A stretch of 64,000 nucleotides of DNA from Streptomyces sp. NRRL F-525 (GTDB lineage Bacteria > Actinomycetota > Actinomycetes > Streptomycetales > Streptomycetaceae). The notes under the pieces were generated by a model that saw nothing but the letters and a program-made list of their open reading frames with translations, was not told the DNA's origin and made no database searches. The stretch is taken from assembly GCF_000716605.1 (NCBI RefSeq), contig NZ_JNXE01000015.1, positions 124,001-188,000 on the forward strand, read 5' to 3'. Each line of letters begins with the position of its first letter. The stretch's first letter is position 1. Shown piece after piece: positions 48,190-57,580 of the stretch. The translations under genes and the position numbers were made by a program.

Positions 48190-48717
48190 TCAGTAGCCGC
48201 TGCCTCCCGTGCTCGTGCCGGAGGCGGCGGTCATGGCCTTCGCTCCGGTGGGTGTCACCGCCCACCAGGTGCCGTCCACGCCCTGGCCGTGGGCCTCCTT
48301 GGGCTTGTCGTCCTTGGCGTAGCGGTAGAGGGGCCAGCCGGCGAGCGTGAGCTGCGAGGTTCCGCCGGAGCGCTTCGCCGTGGAGACGAGGCTCTTGTCG
48401 ATGCCCTTGACGGTGACGGAGCCCTTGGCGGTCGCGGCGGGCCAGACGACCGCGCAGGTGCCGTAGCAGCTGATCCTCGTCGGGTGGGCGGAGTCCGCGT
48501 CGAAGCGGTAGAGGACGTACCCCTTGCTGTCGGTCACGACGGTGCCGACCTTGGCGACCTTGGCGGTCATGAGGGTCGTCCCCGTGGTGGCCGCGGCCGG
48601 CATGGCGGCGGAGCCGCCGCTACCACTGCCGCCGCCGCTTCCGCAGCCGGCGAGGGTGAGGGTCAGGATCGCGGCGCCCGTGGCCGCGTATCCGGTGAGG
48701 TGATGGGTGGCGTGCAT
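48190..48717 (-). CDS. Secreted-repeat lipoprotein (PF03640-like)
   Basis: The 175-residue protein has a lipoprotein signal (LTLTLAGC), a Gly/Ser-rich linker, then two copies of the secreted repeat: GYVLYRFDADSAHPTRISCYGTCAVVWP, cited here in parts, and WPLYRYAKDDKPKEAHGQG with WWAV. The Cys pair and Trp match COG4315. Function in the family is unknown; some members lie near respiratory genes. Its stop is 6 bp from the polyprenyl synthase stop. Confidence 0.85.
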   Translation of the reverse strand: MHATHHLTGYAATGAAILTLTLAGCGSGGGSGSGGSAAMPAAATTGTTLMTAKVAKVGTVVTDSKGYVLYRFDADSAHPTRISCYGTCAVVWPAATAKGSVTVKGIDKSLVSTAKRSGGTSQLTLAGWPLYRYAKDDKPKEAHGQGVDGTWWAVTPTGAKAMTAASGTSTGGSGY

Positions 48718-49087
48718 GGCGACCCCTTTGGTCGATGCGGTGTGGTGCCACCCATAAGTACGGATTCGGGCCGTTTATTACTCGATGCGATGCGATACGC
48801 GTGATGGGGAGGGGAGCGCGGGACGCGGTCGGCCTGGCCTGTCCCGGTCAACTGCCGTGCGCGGGCGGCGTCTTCCCCCTAGGGGTTCGGGGAGGCGACG
48901 CTTCCGTGTGTCATACCGCAGGCGTACGCGGAGTTGGCTCCCGGGTCTGACGCTTATCTCTCGGCGATTTGGTCAGATGGAGAACACGGAAAACACCACT
49001 CCTCACCGAATCGGGTGAGAATGGCGGCTCAGGGTGGGACGAGTACAGGACGGGTTGGCCGCCGCCGACGACGGAGGTAAGGCAGAC
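48718..49087. other. 370-bp divergent promoter region
   Basis: No gene found. It includes GATGCGATGCGATACGC, a short repeated word near the lipoprotein start, and a perfect CTCACC-N6-GGTGAG repeat at 49002-49019, about 70 bp before the LolA-like gene, which could be an operator. Confidence 0.4.
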
Positions 49088-50302
49088 ATGGCACCGTACG
49101 AAACCGACGACAGCACGGACACCGGAGAGCGCGACGAGCTCCGGGCCGGGCGGCGCAGGGCGGCGCGGTACATCGTCCCGGTCACCGTGGTGGGGGTGGC
49201 GGCCGCGACCATCGGACTGGTCCCGGCGCTCGCCGACTCCGGCGACCCGAACCTTCCGAAGGTCACCGCGGAACAGCTCATCAACAAGATCGCCAAGTCG
49301 GACGTTCAGCAGCTGTCCGGCACGGTGAAGATCAGCACGGACCTCGGCCTGCCGGACCTCGGCGGCCTGGAGAGCAACCTGATGTTCGGCGCCACGAAGT
49401 CCGGCGACGGCTCCTCCGCCGACCCGACCAGCAAGCTCACCGAGCTGGCCACCGGCACCCACACCCTGCGCGTCGCGGCCGACGGCCCCGACAAGCAGAA
49501 GGTGTCGCTCCTGGAGAACGCCGCGGAGTACAGCCTCATCCACAACGGCAAGGACGTCTGGGGCTACGACAGCCAGACGAACGAGGTCTTCCACGGCACG
49601 ACGGCCGCCGACACCTCGAAGAGCGACGAGACCCGGGCCACGCCCAAGGGCCTCACCGACGAGGCGCTGAAGTCGGTCGACGACACGACGTCCGTCACGG
49701 TCGACGGTACGGAGCATGTCGCCGGGCGGGACGCCTACAAGCTGCTGATCAAGCCCAAGCAGACCGGTACGACGGTCGGCACGATCAGCGTCGCGGTGGA
49801 CGCGAAGACCGGTCTGCCGCTCAAGTTCACGCTCACTCCGGCGAGCGGCGGCGCGGCCGTCGTCGATGTCGGCTTCACCCAGCTCAGCCTTGCCAAGCCG
49901 GCCGCCTCGACCTTCGACTTCAAGACGCCCAAGGGCGCGAAGGTCACCACGGAGGACAGCGCGAGCAAGGCGGCTCCGGCGCCGGATCACTCCGGCAAGG
50001 CCGGTAAGTCCGACAAGGGCCTCGGCAAGGGCGCCGACGAGCCCACGGTCATCGGCAAGGGCTGGAACTCCATCGCCGTCTTCGAGACCGGCGGCCAGGG
50101 TGTTCCGAGCGGCTCCTCGTCCGGCAGCGGTGACCTCGGTGGGTTCCTGAACTCGCTCGGGGACCAGGTGAAGGGCGACTTCGGCAAGGGCACGGTGTTC
50201 TCGACCCGGCTGGTCAATGCCCTGATCACGGACGACGGCAAGGTGTATGTCGGCGCTGTCACCAAGAGCGCGCTGGTCAAGGCCGCGGACGCGGCCAAGT
50301 AA
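49088..50302 (+). CDS. Membrane-anchored LolA-like lipoprotein-carrier-fold protein
   Basis: The 404-residue protein has a charged N-terminus, one hydrophobic signal/anchor (YIVPVTVVGVAAATIGLVPAL), then a LolA/DUF2092-like domain (VTAEQLINKIAKSDVQQLSG; EYSLIHNGKDVWGYDS; AVDAKTGLPLKFTLTP). The C-terminal third is a Gly/Ser/Lys linker and a second small domain. Such proteins are thought to bind lipids at the membrane surface. GGAGG precedes the ATG at 49088. An ABC exporter follows 32 bp later. Confidence 0.82.
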   Translation: MAPYETDDSTDTGERDELRAGRRRAARYIVPVTVVGVAAATIGLVPALADSGDPNLPKVTAEQLINKIAKSDVQQLSGTVKISTDLGLPDLGGLESNLMFGATKSGDGSSADPTSKLTELATGTHTLRVAADGPDKQKVSLLENAAEYSLIHNGKDVWGYDSQTNEVFHGTTAADTSKSDETRATPKGLTDEALKSVDDTTSVTVDGTEHVAGRDAYKLLIKPKQTGTTVGTISVAVDAKTGLPLKFTLTPASGGAAVVDVGFTQLSLAKPAASTFDFKTPKGAKVTTEDSASKAAPAPDHSGKAGKSDKGLGKGADEPTVIGKGWNSIAVFETGGQGVPSGSSSGSGDLGGFLNSLGDQVKGDFGKGTVFSTRLVNALITDDGKVYVGAVTKSALVKAADAAK

Positions 50303-50334
50303 GTTCCTTGTGGGCACGGTGAATCGAGGAGTCG

Positions 50335-51309
50335 ATGGGCGGACCGTCCGCTGAAGTGCCGGAGCAGGCGGACGCGGGGGACGGCATCATCGCCACCCGC
50401 GGACTCACCAAGCGCTTCCGTGGCGGTCAGCTCGCCGTGGACGGTCTCGACCTGACCGTCCCGGCGGGCAGCGTCTTCGGCTTCCTCGGGCCCAACGGCT
50501 CGGGCAAGACCACCACCATCCGCATGCTGATGGGGCTGATCGAACCCACGTCCGGGACGGCCCGTGTGCTGGGGCGGCCCATGCCTCGGTCCGTGCGGGC
50601 GGTTCTGCCGCGCGTGGGCGCTCTGATCGAGGGGCCCGCCCTGTACGGGTTTCTCTCCGGGCGCGACAACCTGCTTCGTTACGACGCCGCCGATCCGACC
50701 GCCGATCCGCGTACCCGGCGGGAGCGGGTCGCCGCCGCGCTGGATCGGGTGGGGCTGACTGCCGCCTCCGGTAAGAAGGCGAAGGCTTACTCCCTGGGGA
50801 TGAAGCAGCGGCTGGGGCTTGCGTCCGCGTTGCTTCAGCCTCGGGAGCTTCTTGTTCTGGATGAGCCGACCAATGGGCTCGATCCGCAGGGGATGCGTGA
50901 AATTCGGTCTCTGATCCGGGAGTTGGCGTCGGACGGGACGACCGTTTTTCTGTCTTCCCACCTTCTCGATGAGATCGAGCAGGTCTGCACGCATGCGGCC
51001 GTGATGGCGCAGGGGCGGCTGATCACGCAGGGGTCGGTGACCGAGCTGGCGGCGGGGGCACGGGGGCGGCTGTTCGTGACCACGCCTGATGCGGGGGATG
51101 CGGCGCGGGTGCTGAAGGAACTGGGGCTGGCGGATGTGGTCTTGGCGGAGGAGCGGGTCACCGCCGAGCCGCCTGATCGTGAACTCGCCGAGGTGAACGA
51201 GGCGTTGGTGACCGCCGGGGTGCGGGTGCGGGGCTTTGGGGTTGAACGGGCTTCTCTGGAGGACGCGTTCGTGGCGTTGACGGGGGAGGGGTTCGATGTC
51301 GCGGGCTGA
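50335..51309 (+). CDS. ABC exporter ATP-binding protein
   Basis: The 324-residue ATPase has Walker A GPNGSGKTT, signature YSLGMKQRLGLASALL, Walker B LLVLDEPTNGLDPQG and the switch His in LSSHLLDEIEQ. The C-terminal 80 residues are typical of exporters of the drug/antibiotic type. GAGGAGTCG precedes the ATG. The permease starts 14 bp before its stop, so both form one exporter. The transported substance is unknown; LolA-like protein upstream hints at a lipid or hydrophobic substrate (inference). Confidence 0.93.
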   Translation: MGGPSAEVPEQADAGDGIIATRGLTKRFRGGQLAVDGLDLTVPAGSVFGFLGPNGSGKTTTIRMLMGLIEPTSGTARVLGRPMPRSVRAVLPRVGALIEGPALYGFLSGRDNLLRYDAADPTADPRTRRERVAAALDRVGLTAASGKKAKAYSLGMKQRLGLASALLQPRELLVLDEPTNGLDPQGMREIRSLIRELASDGTTVFLSSHLLDEIEQVCTHAAVMAQGRLITQGSVTELAAGARGRLFVTTPDAGDAARVLKELGLADVVLAEERVTAEPPDRELAEVNEALVTAGVRVRGFGVERASLEDAFVALTGEGFDVAG

Positions 51310-52171
51310 TCTCGCCGTGCGGGAGCCGCGGTTGATGTGGACGTTCGGGCTGTTGCGCAGCGAGTTGGTCACTACGTTTCGGCGGTGGCGGACGCTTGCG
51401 TTGCTCGGGGTGTTGGCTGCCGTGCCGATCCTGGTTGGGATCGCGGTCAAGTTGGAGACTCAGGACGGGGGTGGGCCTGGGCGTGGGGACGGGGGTGGGG
51501 GGCCCGCGTTCATCGCACAGATCACCAACAACGGGCTGTTCCTGGTGTTCACCGCGTTGGCCGCGACCCTTCCTTTCTTCCTCCCCATGGCCATCGGGGT
51601 CGTCGCCGGTGACACCATCGCGGGTGAGGCCAGCGGGGGAACCCTGCGGTATCTCCTGGTGGCTCCGGCCGGGCGGACGCGGTTGCTTCTCACCAAGTAC
51701 GCGACTGTGCTGACGTTCTGTGTGGTGGCGACCCTCGTCGTGGCGCTGTCGGCGCTGACGGTCGGGGCGTTGTTGTTTCCGCTGGGGGATCTGACGACCA
51801 TCTCGGGTACGCAGATCAGTTTCGCGGAGGGGTTGGGGCGGGCGCTGTTGATCGCGTTGGCCGTTGCCGCGTCTCTGGTCGGTATCGCTGCGCTGGGGTT
51901 GTTCATCTCGACGATGACCAGCAGTGGGATCGCGGCGATGGCTACGACGGTCGGCTTGTTGATCACCGTTCAGATTCTTGATCAGATTCCTCAACTGCAC
52001 GCGCTCCAGCCGTACTTCTTCTCCCACTACTGGCTGTCCTTCGCCGACCTCATGCGTGAACCCGTGTACTGGGACGACCTGGTGAAGAACCTGGGCCTTC
52101 AGGCGTTGTACGCGGCGGTGTTCGGGTCTGCGGCGTGGGCGCGGTTCACGGCGAAGGACATCACGGCGTAG
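51296..52171 (+). CDS. ABC exporter permease (ABC-2 type)
   Basis: The 291-residue membrane protein has about six helices, with the long first cytoplasmic part LMWTFGLLRSELVTTFRRWR and a Gly-rich insert after helix 1. It matches ABC-2 permeases working with ATPases of the previous type. It overlaps that gene by 14 bp and ends 7 bp from the facing reductase gene. Confidence 0.9.
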   Translation: MSRADLAVREPRLMWTFGLLRSELVTTFRRWRTLALLGVLAAVPILVGIAVKLETQDGGGPGRGDGGGGPAFIAQITNNGLFLVFTALAATLPFFLPMAIGVVAGDTIAGEASGGTLRYLLVAPAGRTRLLLTKYATVLTFCVVATLVVALSALTVGALLFPLGDLTTISGTQISFAEGLGRALLIALAVAASLVGIAALGLFISTMTSSGIAAMATTVGLLITVQILDQIPQLHALQPYFFSHYWLSFADLMREPVYWDDLVKNLGLQALYAAVFGSAAWARFTAKDITA

Positions 52172-52178
52172 GGCGTTG

Positions 52179-52778
52179 TCATGCGGCCGGGTCTTCGAAG
52201 GGGAAGCGGGCCGGCGGGGCTTCCTGGGTGAAGAACGTCTTCGCCCGGGTCAGTGCCTCGGTGTCCTTCAGTACGTCGCCGGGGGCGCTGCCGTTGCCCA
52301 GCAGGACTCCGCCGAAGCGCATCTTGAGGTAGGCGGCCGAGTTGTTGAGCGTGCCGGTCACCGGGTCGGCGACCACGGGCTGGTCGTCGGCGAGGGCGGA
52401 GACGCCCCAGAGTGTGCGGCCGGCCATCGTCGCCTTGAAGTCGGCACCGGGGACGCGGAGCCAGTCGGACCAGTAGTCCAGGTAGCGCTTGGTGAGGCCG
52501 GAGAGCGAGTACCAGTAGACCGGCGAGGCGATCACGATGTCCGTCGCGGCGAGGGTGGCGTCGAGGAGCTTCCGGACGGTGTCGTTCTCGGTGGGCTGGA
52601 CGGCTCCGACGATTCCGTCGTGCCGGATGTCCAGGAAGTCGGGGAGCGGGTGGTCGGCGAGGCGTATCCACTCCTGTTCGACGTCGGGAGGCAGCTGCTC
52701 GGCGGCCCTGCGGGCGAGGAGTTCGGTGTTGCCGTCGAGGCGGGCGCTGCCCAGGACGAAGAGGAAGCGGCGGGTCAT
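52179..52778 (-). CDS. Flavodoxin-fold NAD(P)H-dependent FMN reductase
   Basis: The 199-residue protein has the flavin phosphate loop FVLGSARLDGNTELLARR, and SPVYWYSLSGLTKRYLDYW, typical of the NADPH-dependent FMN reductase/flavodoxin-like family. It reduces flavins or quinone-like compounds with NAD(P)H. The ATG at 52778 has TGGGGGAC upstream. It converges on the exporter permease. Confidence 0.88.
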   Translation of the reverse strand: MTRRFLFVLGSARLDGNTELLARRAAEQLPPDVEQEWIRLADHPLPDFLDIRHDGIVGAVQPTENDTVRKLLDATLAATDIVIASPVYWYSLSGLTKRYLDYWSDWLRVPGADFKATMAGRTLWGVSALADDQPVVADPVTGTLNNSAAYLKMRFGGVLLGNGSAPGDVLKDTEALTRAKTFFTQEAPPARFPFEDPAA

Positions 52779-52967
52779 GGGTCCCCCAGGGGTAATCGGC
52801 GTGCGGCGGTTACAGCCGTATGCATTATATGCGCGCGCAATCATCTGTCCATGGGGTGGCTGGGGGCCCGCAGTGCGGTGGGTGGGTGGGGTCGGGGTTG
52901 GTGCCGGGTACGCGGCGGGCTGCGCCGTACCGCCACGACCCGCTCCCGTCTCGTCGGCGGCCGCGGG

Positions 52968-53492
52968 TCAGCGGGGGTGGCGGTTCGCGCCTGTGAGGCG
53001 GGTCAGGGCTTCTGTTTCGCGGGGTGGGGCGGCGGTCAGGTCGCCGATGCGCCAGGCCGGGACCCAGGGGACGTGGTAGACGTCGATCACCGATTCGATG
53101 GCCTTGACGTGGGGGGCCAGCTGGCGGGGGAGGCGGCCGGGGGCGTCCGCTACGAGGACTACGGCGTCGAGGTCCAGCCCTGCTGGTGCCTCGCCTCGGC
53201 GGAAGACCTCCAGGGCGCGGGCTACGGCGGCCAGGCCTGCGGCGTGTGTGCGGGCGACGAGGAGGATCGACGGGGGGTCCTCGGGGCCCGGCCAGTCGCG
53301 GCCGCAGTCCTGGCCGCCGTAGACCGAGGCGAGGGTGGTGACGCCGGTGCCGCCGTGGGTGGCTACCCAGGAGAAGCGGCGGCGGGGGGTGGCGGTGGGG
53401 ATACTGGAGGGGTCCGGTGTCCCTGGGGCCAGCGGTAGGGGTACCGGGCCGCGGAGCCAGATCTCCGGGCCCTGGCGTCCACCCGTCTGCAT
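52968..53492 (-). CDS. Protein with degenerate P-loop, unknown function (DUF6668-like)
   Basis: The 174-residue protein has a basic Pro-rich start, then FSWVATHGGTGVTTLASVYGG at about residues 40-60. This looks like the deviant Walker A of ParA/MinD proteins, but the Lys is replaced by Val, so ATP binding is doubtful. Later parts are LDLDAVVLVADAPGRLP and VYHVPWVPAWRIGD. From memory similar proteins are widespread in Streptomyces as DUF6668. GGGAGGAGC precedes the ATG. It diverges from the TPR-like gene 178 bp away. Confidence 0.72.
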   Translation of the reverse strand: MQTGGRQGPEIWLRGPVPLPLAPGTPDPSSIPTATPRRRFSWVATHGGTGVTTLASVYGGQDCGRDWPGPEDPPSILLVARTHAAGLAAVARALEVFRRGEAPAGLDLDAVVLVADAPGRLPRQLAPHVKAIESVIDVYHVPWVPAWRIGDLTAAPPRETEALTRLTGANRHPR

Positions 53493-53670
53493 GACCGAGC
53501 TCCTCCCTCGTGACCCCGCCGGTCTTCACGGAACTCCTGGGACGAGGCTGTGACGTCGTGGTGACCTGAGAACCTGAAGGGAACGGCGAGACTCAACAGT
53601 ACGCGTACGAACGGATCTTGACGCTGGGGAGCGCGGGCCGCCTCCCCGACGCATGCGAGTGAGGGAACCG

Positions 53671-54975
53671 ATGACTCGACTCAGCCGCGAGAAGAAGCGG
53701 GAACAGAAGCGAGCCGCACGCTCGGCACCCGCCGCGTCACCTTTCGAGGTACGCGTACCCGTGGACGGGCCGGGCGCCGGTGGTGCCTCCATCGGCGGAG
53801 TGCCGGTCGCGGTCGTCGCGGGGGAGGAGATCCAGCAGGCCGTTCTGAGCCACCTTCATCGCATCGCCTCGGCCACGGGGCATCCCGTGCGCGCGACCAT
53901 CCACGATGACCGGATCGGGTACGTCGTTCCGCTTCAGATCGATCCGGACGGGTCCAGTCACTTCTCGGCGGAGCCCTGGGAGATGGTTGGCGGGGCGGCT
54001 GTTCCTGCTGTCCCGGCCGGGTTTCCTCCTCCGCCGCCGCCCGCGTTGCCGCTGGCTGTGTCCGCGGACGTCGTGGAGGCGGAGCCTGAGGGTGGTCGTG
54101 GGGCGAGTGGGGATCCGGTGACTCATCGGCTGCGGGCGGTGGCGGAGGGGGAGGTGGTTCCTACTTTTCCGTTGCGGGCCGTGCCCGAGTCGGTGGGGGA
54201 GTCGGCGCCTACGTTCCCGTTGCACGCGGTGCCAGAGTCGGCCGAGGGGGGTGCGCCGCTGGGGTCCGTCCAGGCGCCTACGGGGGCGTTCGGGCCGCCG
54301 CCGGTGATGGACTCGGCGCCGGTCGCGGATGTGCCGCCGGTCATGGATGTACCGCCGGTCACTCCGGAGCTGGCCCCCCGTCCCGCCGCCATTCCCATTC
54401 CCGACCTCGCCCTCACCGCCCCGGAACCCGACCCCAAGCCGACGCCCGCGCGCGGGTTCGACGCCGTGGCCGAGGCCGTGCTGGGGGACGAACCGGTGAC
54501 GACCGACGGTGCGGGGACCGCGTTTCTCATCGAGCCGATGGTGCGGATCAACGACGCCGTCAAGGCGGGGCGGATCGACGAGGCGGCGGGGCTCGCGGAG
54601 CGGACCGTCGCGGACGCTGCGGGTGCTCTCGGGCCCGAGCACCCCGAGGTGCTGCGGTTGCGTGAACTCGCCGCCTACATCGCCTACTTGGCCGGTGACC
54701 CGCTCCGCGCCTTCCACCTCTCCCTCGACCTCGCCCGCATCCGGCATGGCGCACATGACGCGGAGGCCGCCTACGGCAACGTCCAGAGCGCGGCGACGGC
54801 CTGGCGCGCCGTACGCGACCCGGAGCAGGGCCTCGCCCTCGGCCGTGACCTCATCGACCTGTGGACCGAACTCACCGCCGAGGACGGGCCCGCCGTAGAG
54901 GACATCGAGGAACTGGAGTCCGCCCGCGCCCGGATGGGGCGGCTCACGGAGCGGGCGCGTCGGGCCGCTGAGTGA
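53671..54975 (+). CDS. TPR-like protein with long Pro-rich linker
   Basis: The 434-residue protein starts with a very basic MTRLSREKKREQKRAARS, then a small domain (GVPVAVVAGEEIQQAVLSHL, VRATIHDDRIGYVVPLQID), then a 170-residue Pro/Val/Ala linker with repeats (FPLRAVPES, FPLHAVPES), and a helical TPR-like part (INDAVKAGRIDEAAGLAERT, GPEHPEVLRLRELAAYIAYL). No membrane segment. GAGGGA precedes the ATG at 53671. Function unknown; I recall it paired with the degenerate P-loop protein in other Streptomyces. Confidence 0.75.
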   Translation: MTRLSREKKREQKRAARSAPAASPFEVRVPVDGPGAGGASIGGVPVAVVAGEEIQQAVLSHLHRIASATGHPVRATIHDDRIGYVVPLQIDPDGSSHFSAEPWEMVGGAAVPAVPAGFPPPPPPALPLAVSADVVEAEPEGGRGASGDPVTHRLRAVAEGEVVPTFPLRAVPESVGESAPTFPLHAVPESAEGGAPLGSVQAPTGAFGPPPVMDSAPVADVPPVMDVPPVTPELAPRPAAIPIPDLALTAPEPDPKPTPARGFDAVAEAVLGDEPVTTDGAGTAFLIEPMVRINDAVKAGRIDEAAGLAERTVADAAGALGPEHPEVLRLRELAAYIAYLAGDPLRAFHLSLDLARIRHGAHDAEAAYGNVQSAATAWRAVRDPEQGLALGRDLIDLWTELTAEDGPAVEDIEELESARARMGRLTERARRAAE

Positions 54976-54985
54976 GGGCGGCCCT

Positions 54986-55444
54986 CTAGGCCACGCAGAA
55001 TTCGTTGCCCTCGGGGTCCGTCATCACGACCCAGGTGCCGGCCGGTTCCGTCACCCGGCGCAACACGCTCGCTCCCAGGGTCGTGAGGCGTTCCACCTCG
55101 GCCTCGCGGTGGTCGGGGCCCGGGTGCAGGTCGAGGTGGAGGCGGTTCTTGGTGGATTTCGGCTCGGGTACGCGCTGGAAGAGGAGGCGGCGGCCCAGGC
55201 CTGTGCCGCGGTCCTTGTCGTAGGGGTCGTCGGGGTGGCGTACGGCCATCAGGTCGCGGAAGGCCGGTCGGCCGTGGAAGTCGACGGTCGCCGCCGCGGG
55301 CAACGCGCCCATTTCCAGGAGCTGTTGGACGAGCGCGCTGTTGTCCTCGGGCTCGTAGTGGAGTGCGGCCGCCCAGAAGTCCGCCTGGGCGTGGGGGTCG
55401 GCCGCGTCGATGACCAGTTTCCAGTGGAGGGGTGTGGGTGTCAT
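54986..55444 (-). CDS. VOC-family (glyoxalase-like) protein
   Basis: The 152-residue protein has the two-module VOC layout: HWKLVIDAADPHAQADFWAAAL and, in the second half, NRLHLDLHPGPDHREAEVERL and WVVMTDPEGNEFCVA. The final Glu and the His are possible metal ligands. The family covers glyoxalases, dioxygenases and resistance proteins; the substrate is unknown. The start may be the ATG at 55444 or the GTG at 55453; the ribosome site is weak for both. Confidence 0.82.
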   Translation of the reverse strand: MTPTPLHWKLVIDAADPHAQADFWAAALHYEPEDNSALVQQLLEMGALPAAATVDFHGRPAFRDLMAVRHPDDPYDKDRGTGLGRRLLFQRVPEPKSTKNRLHLDLHPGPDHREAEVERLTTLGASVLRRVTEPAGTWVVMTDPEGNEFCVA

Positions 55445-55482
55445 GCCCTTCACTCTGGCATCGGTGCGGTGTGGCCGCTGGG

Positions 55483-56466
55483 CTACGCCTCCACCGTGTC
55501 CGCCGGGTTCGGACTCCCCGCCGGGGACCGCTCCCGTGAGAGCGCCGCTGCCGCCGCCCTGCCCCTCCGTGCCGTGCGCCACGCGTCCGTCGTCAGGAGG
55601 ATGAGGGCCAGCCATACGAGGGCGAAGCCCGCCCAGCGCGCGGGTGGCATGGACTCGTGGAAGTACAGGATGCCCAGGAGGAACTGGAAGACCGGGGCCA
55701 GGTACTGGAGCAGGCCCAGGGTCGACAGCGGGACCCGGATCGCCGCCGCGCCGAAGCAGACGAGGGGGAGGGCGGTGACGATGCCGGTGGAGGCGAGGAG
55801 GGTGGCGTGGCCGACGCCTTCCTGGGCGAAGGTCGCCTTGCCGTGCGCGCCGAGCCACAGCAGGTAGGCGAGCGCCGGCAGGAACTGGATCGCCGTCTCC
55901 GCGGCCAGGGACTCGATGCCGCCGAGGTTGACCTTCTTCTTCACCAGGCCGTACGTCGCGAAGGAGAAGGCGAGCGTGAGGGAGATCCACGGTGGCTGGC
56001 CGTAGCCGACCGCCAGGACGATCACGGCGGCCAGGCCCACGCCGACCGCGGCCCATTGTGCCGGGCGCAGGCGCTCCTTCAGGAGGAGGACGCCCATCGC
56101 GATGGTGACGAGGGGGTTGATGAAGTAGCCGAGCGAGGCCTCGACGACGTGGCCGCTGTTCACGGCCCAGATGTAGACGCCCCAGTTGACGGTGATGAAG
56201 GCCGCGGCGATCGTCACGAGGCCCAACTTGCGTGGCTGGCGCAGGAGTTCACCGGCCCAGGCCCAGCGCCGGATCACGAGGAGCGCCACGGCGACGAACG
56301 CCAGCGACCACACCATGCGGTGGGCCAGGATCTCGGCGGCGCCCGCGGGCTTGAGCAGCGGCCAGAACAGTGGGACCAGGCCCCACATGCCGTATGCCGC
56401 GAAGCCGTTCAGCAGTCCTATGTGGTGCTGTTCGCCCTTCGGCTTCCCGCTCGGCTTCCCGCTCAC
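55483..56466 (-). CDS. rarD: EamA-family transporter RarD
   Basis: The 327-residue protein has ten membrane helices in two EamA halves, with the RarD signatures GLLNGFAAYGMWGLVPLFWP, ILAHRMVWSL and NWGVYIWAVNSGHVVEASLGY. The physiological substrate is not established. The GTG at 56466 has AAGGAGGGG upstream, clearly better than the upstream ATG at 56565. It is followed by the VOC gene 38 bp later on the same strand. Confidence 0.92.
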   Translation of the reverse strand: MSGKPSGKPKGEQHHIGLLNGFAAYGMWGLVPLFWPLLKPAGAAEILAHRMVWSLAFVAVALLVIRRWAWAGELLRQPRKLGLVTIAAAFITVNWGVYIWAVNSGHVVEASLGYFINPLVTIAMGVLLLKERLRPAQWAAVGVGLAAVIVLAVGYGQPPWISLTLAFSFATYGLVKKKVNLGGIESLAAETAIQFLPALAYLLWLGAHGKATFAQEGVGHATLLASTGIVTALPLVCFGAAAIRVPLSTLGLLQYLAPVFQFLLGILYFHESMPPARWAGFALVWLALILLTTDAWRTARRGRAAAAALSRERSPAGSPNPADTVEA

Positions 56467-56643
56467 GGGCCCCTCCTTCGCACGCGCCCTGCCGCGTCGA
56501 TGCGGCCAGCACGAAGGTAGCGCCGAGCGGGCCCGGCTGTCATGGCCGTATCGGCATACGGTCATGACAGGAGAGGGGTGGGTGTCCGGCGGGTGGCCTC
56601 TCCCCGCCCGATGTTGAGAGGGGGGAGGCCACCCGCGGGTGGG

Positions 56644-57498
56644 TCAGCCCTTGAGGGCGATGGCGATCGACTCGCTGATCGGTGTGGTCGGGCGGCCCGA
56701 CAGGCGGGACAAGTCGCCGCTGGAGACGACCAGTTGGCCCTGCGCGATGGACGCGTCGACACCGGCGAGGATCGCGGCGAACGGCTCGGGCAGGCCGGCG
56801 CCGGTGAGGATGCCGACGAGCGTCTCGCCGGGCACGTTGTTGTAGGCGATCTCCTTGCCGGTCTGGCGGCTCAGCTCGGCCGCGTACTCGGCGAAGCTCC
56901 ACGCCTCGTCGCCGCCCAGTTCGTACGTCTGGTTCTCGTGGCCCTCGCCGGTCAGCACGGTGACGGCGGCGGCGGCGTAGTCGGCGCGGCTCGCGGAGGA
57001 GACCCGGCCGTCACCGGCGGCGGCCACGACGGCGTTGTGCTCCAGCACGGGGGCGAGGTTCTCGGTGTAGTTCTCGTTGTACCAGCCGTTGCGGAGCAGG
57101 GCGTACGGCACTCCGGACGCCAGCAGCGCCTCCTCGGTGCCGCGGTGGTCGTCGGCCAGGGCGGCGGCGAGGGGGCCGGGGGCGCTGGTGTAGGCGAGGA
57201 GGGCGACACCGGCGGCCTTGGCGGCCTCGATGACGACCTTGTGCTGCTCGACGCGGCCCTTGTCGAACTCGTTGCCGGAGATCAGCAGCACCTTGTCGCC
57301 GGCGGCGAAGGCGGTGTCGAAGGTCTCGGGGGTGTTGTAGTCCGCGACCGCGATCTTCACGCCGCGCTCGGCGAAGTCGGCGGCCTTCTCCGGCGTCCGT
57401 ACGACAGCGGTGATCTGGTCGGCCGGAACCTTCTCCAGCAACTGCTCCACGACGTGACGGCCGAGGTGTCCGGTGGCTCCGGTGACGACGATGCTCAT
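56644..57498 (-). CDS. NmrA/QorB-type NAD(P)H:quinone oxidoreductase
   Basis: The 284-residue protein begins with the Rossmann site IVVTGATGHLGRHVVEQLLE and has the NmrA-like YALLRNGWYNENYTEN, which matches the QorB (YtfG) family. Such enzymes reduce quinones using NADPH. AAGGAG precedes the ATG. It diverges from an HxlR regulator with a shared palindromic operator, the same layout as the qorB-qorR pair known in related bacteria. Confidence 0.9.
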   Translation of the reverse strand: MSIVVTGATGHLGRHVVEQLLEKVPADQITAVVRTPEKAADFAERGVKIAVADYNTPETFDTAFAAGDKVLLISGNEFDKGRVEQHKVVIEAAKAAGVALLAYTSAPGPLAAALADDHRGTEEALLASGVPYALLRNGWYNENYTENLAPVLEHNAVVAAAGDGRVSSASRADYAAAAVTVLTGEGHENQTYELGGDEAWSFAEYAAELSRQTGKEIAYNNVPGETLVGILTGAGLPEPFAAILAGVDASIAQGQLVVSSGDLSRLSGRPTTPISESIAIALKG

Positions 57499-57580
57499 GA
57501 GTGACAGCTCCTTGTAGGGGTGCGGCGTGGTGCGGTGCGGTGCGTGCCACTAACCCTAGGGGAGGCGCTAACTCCTGGAA

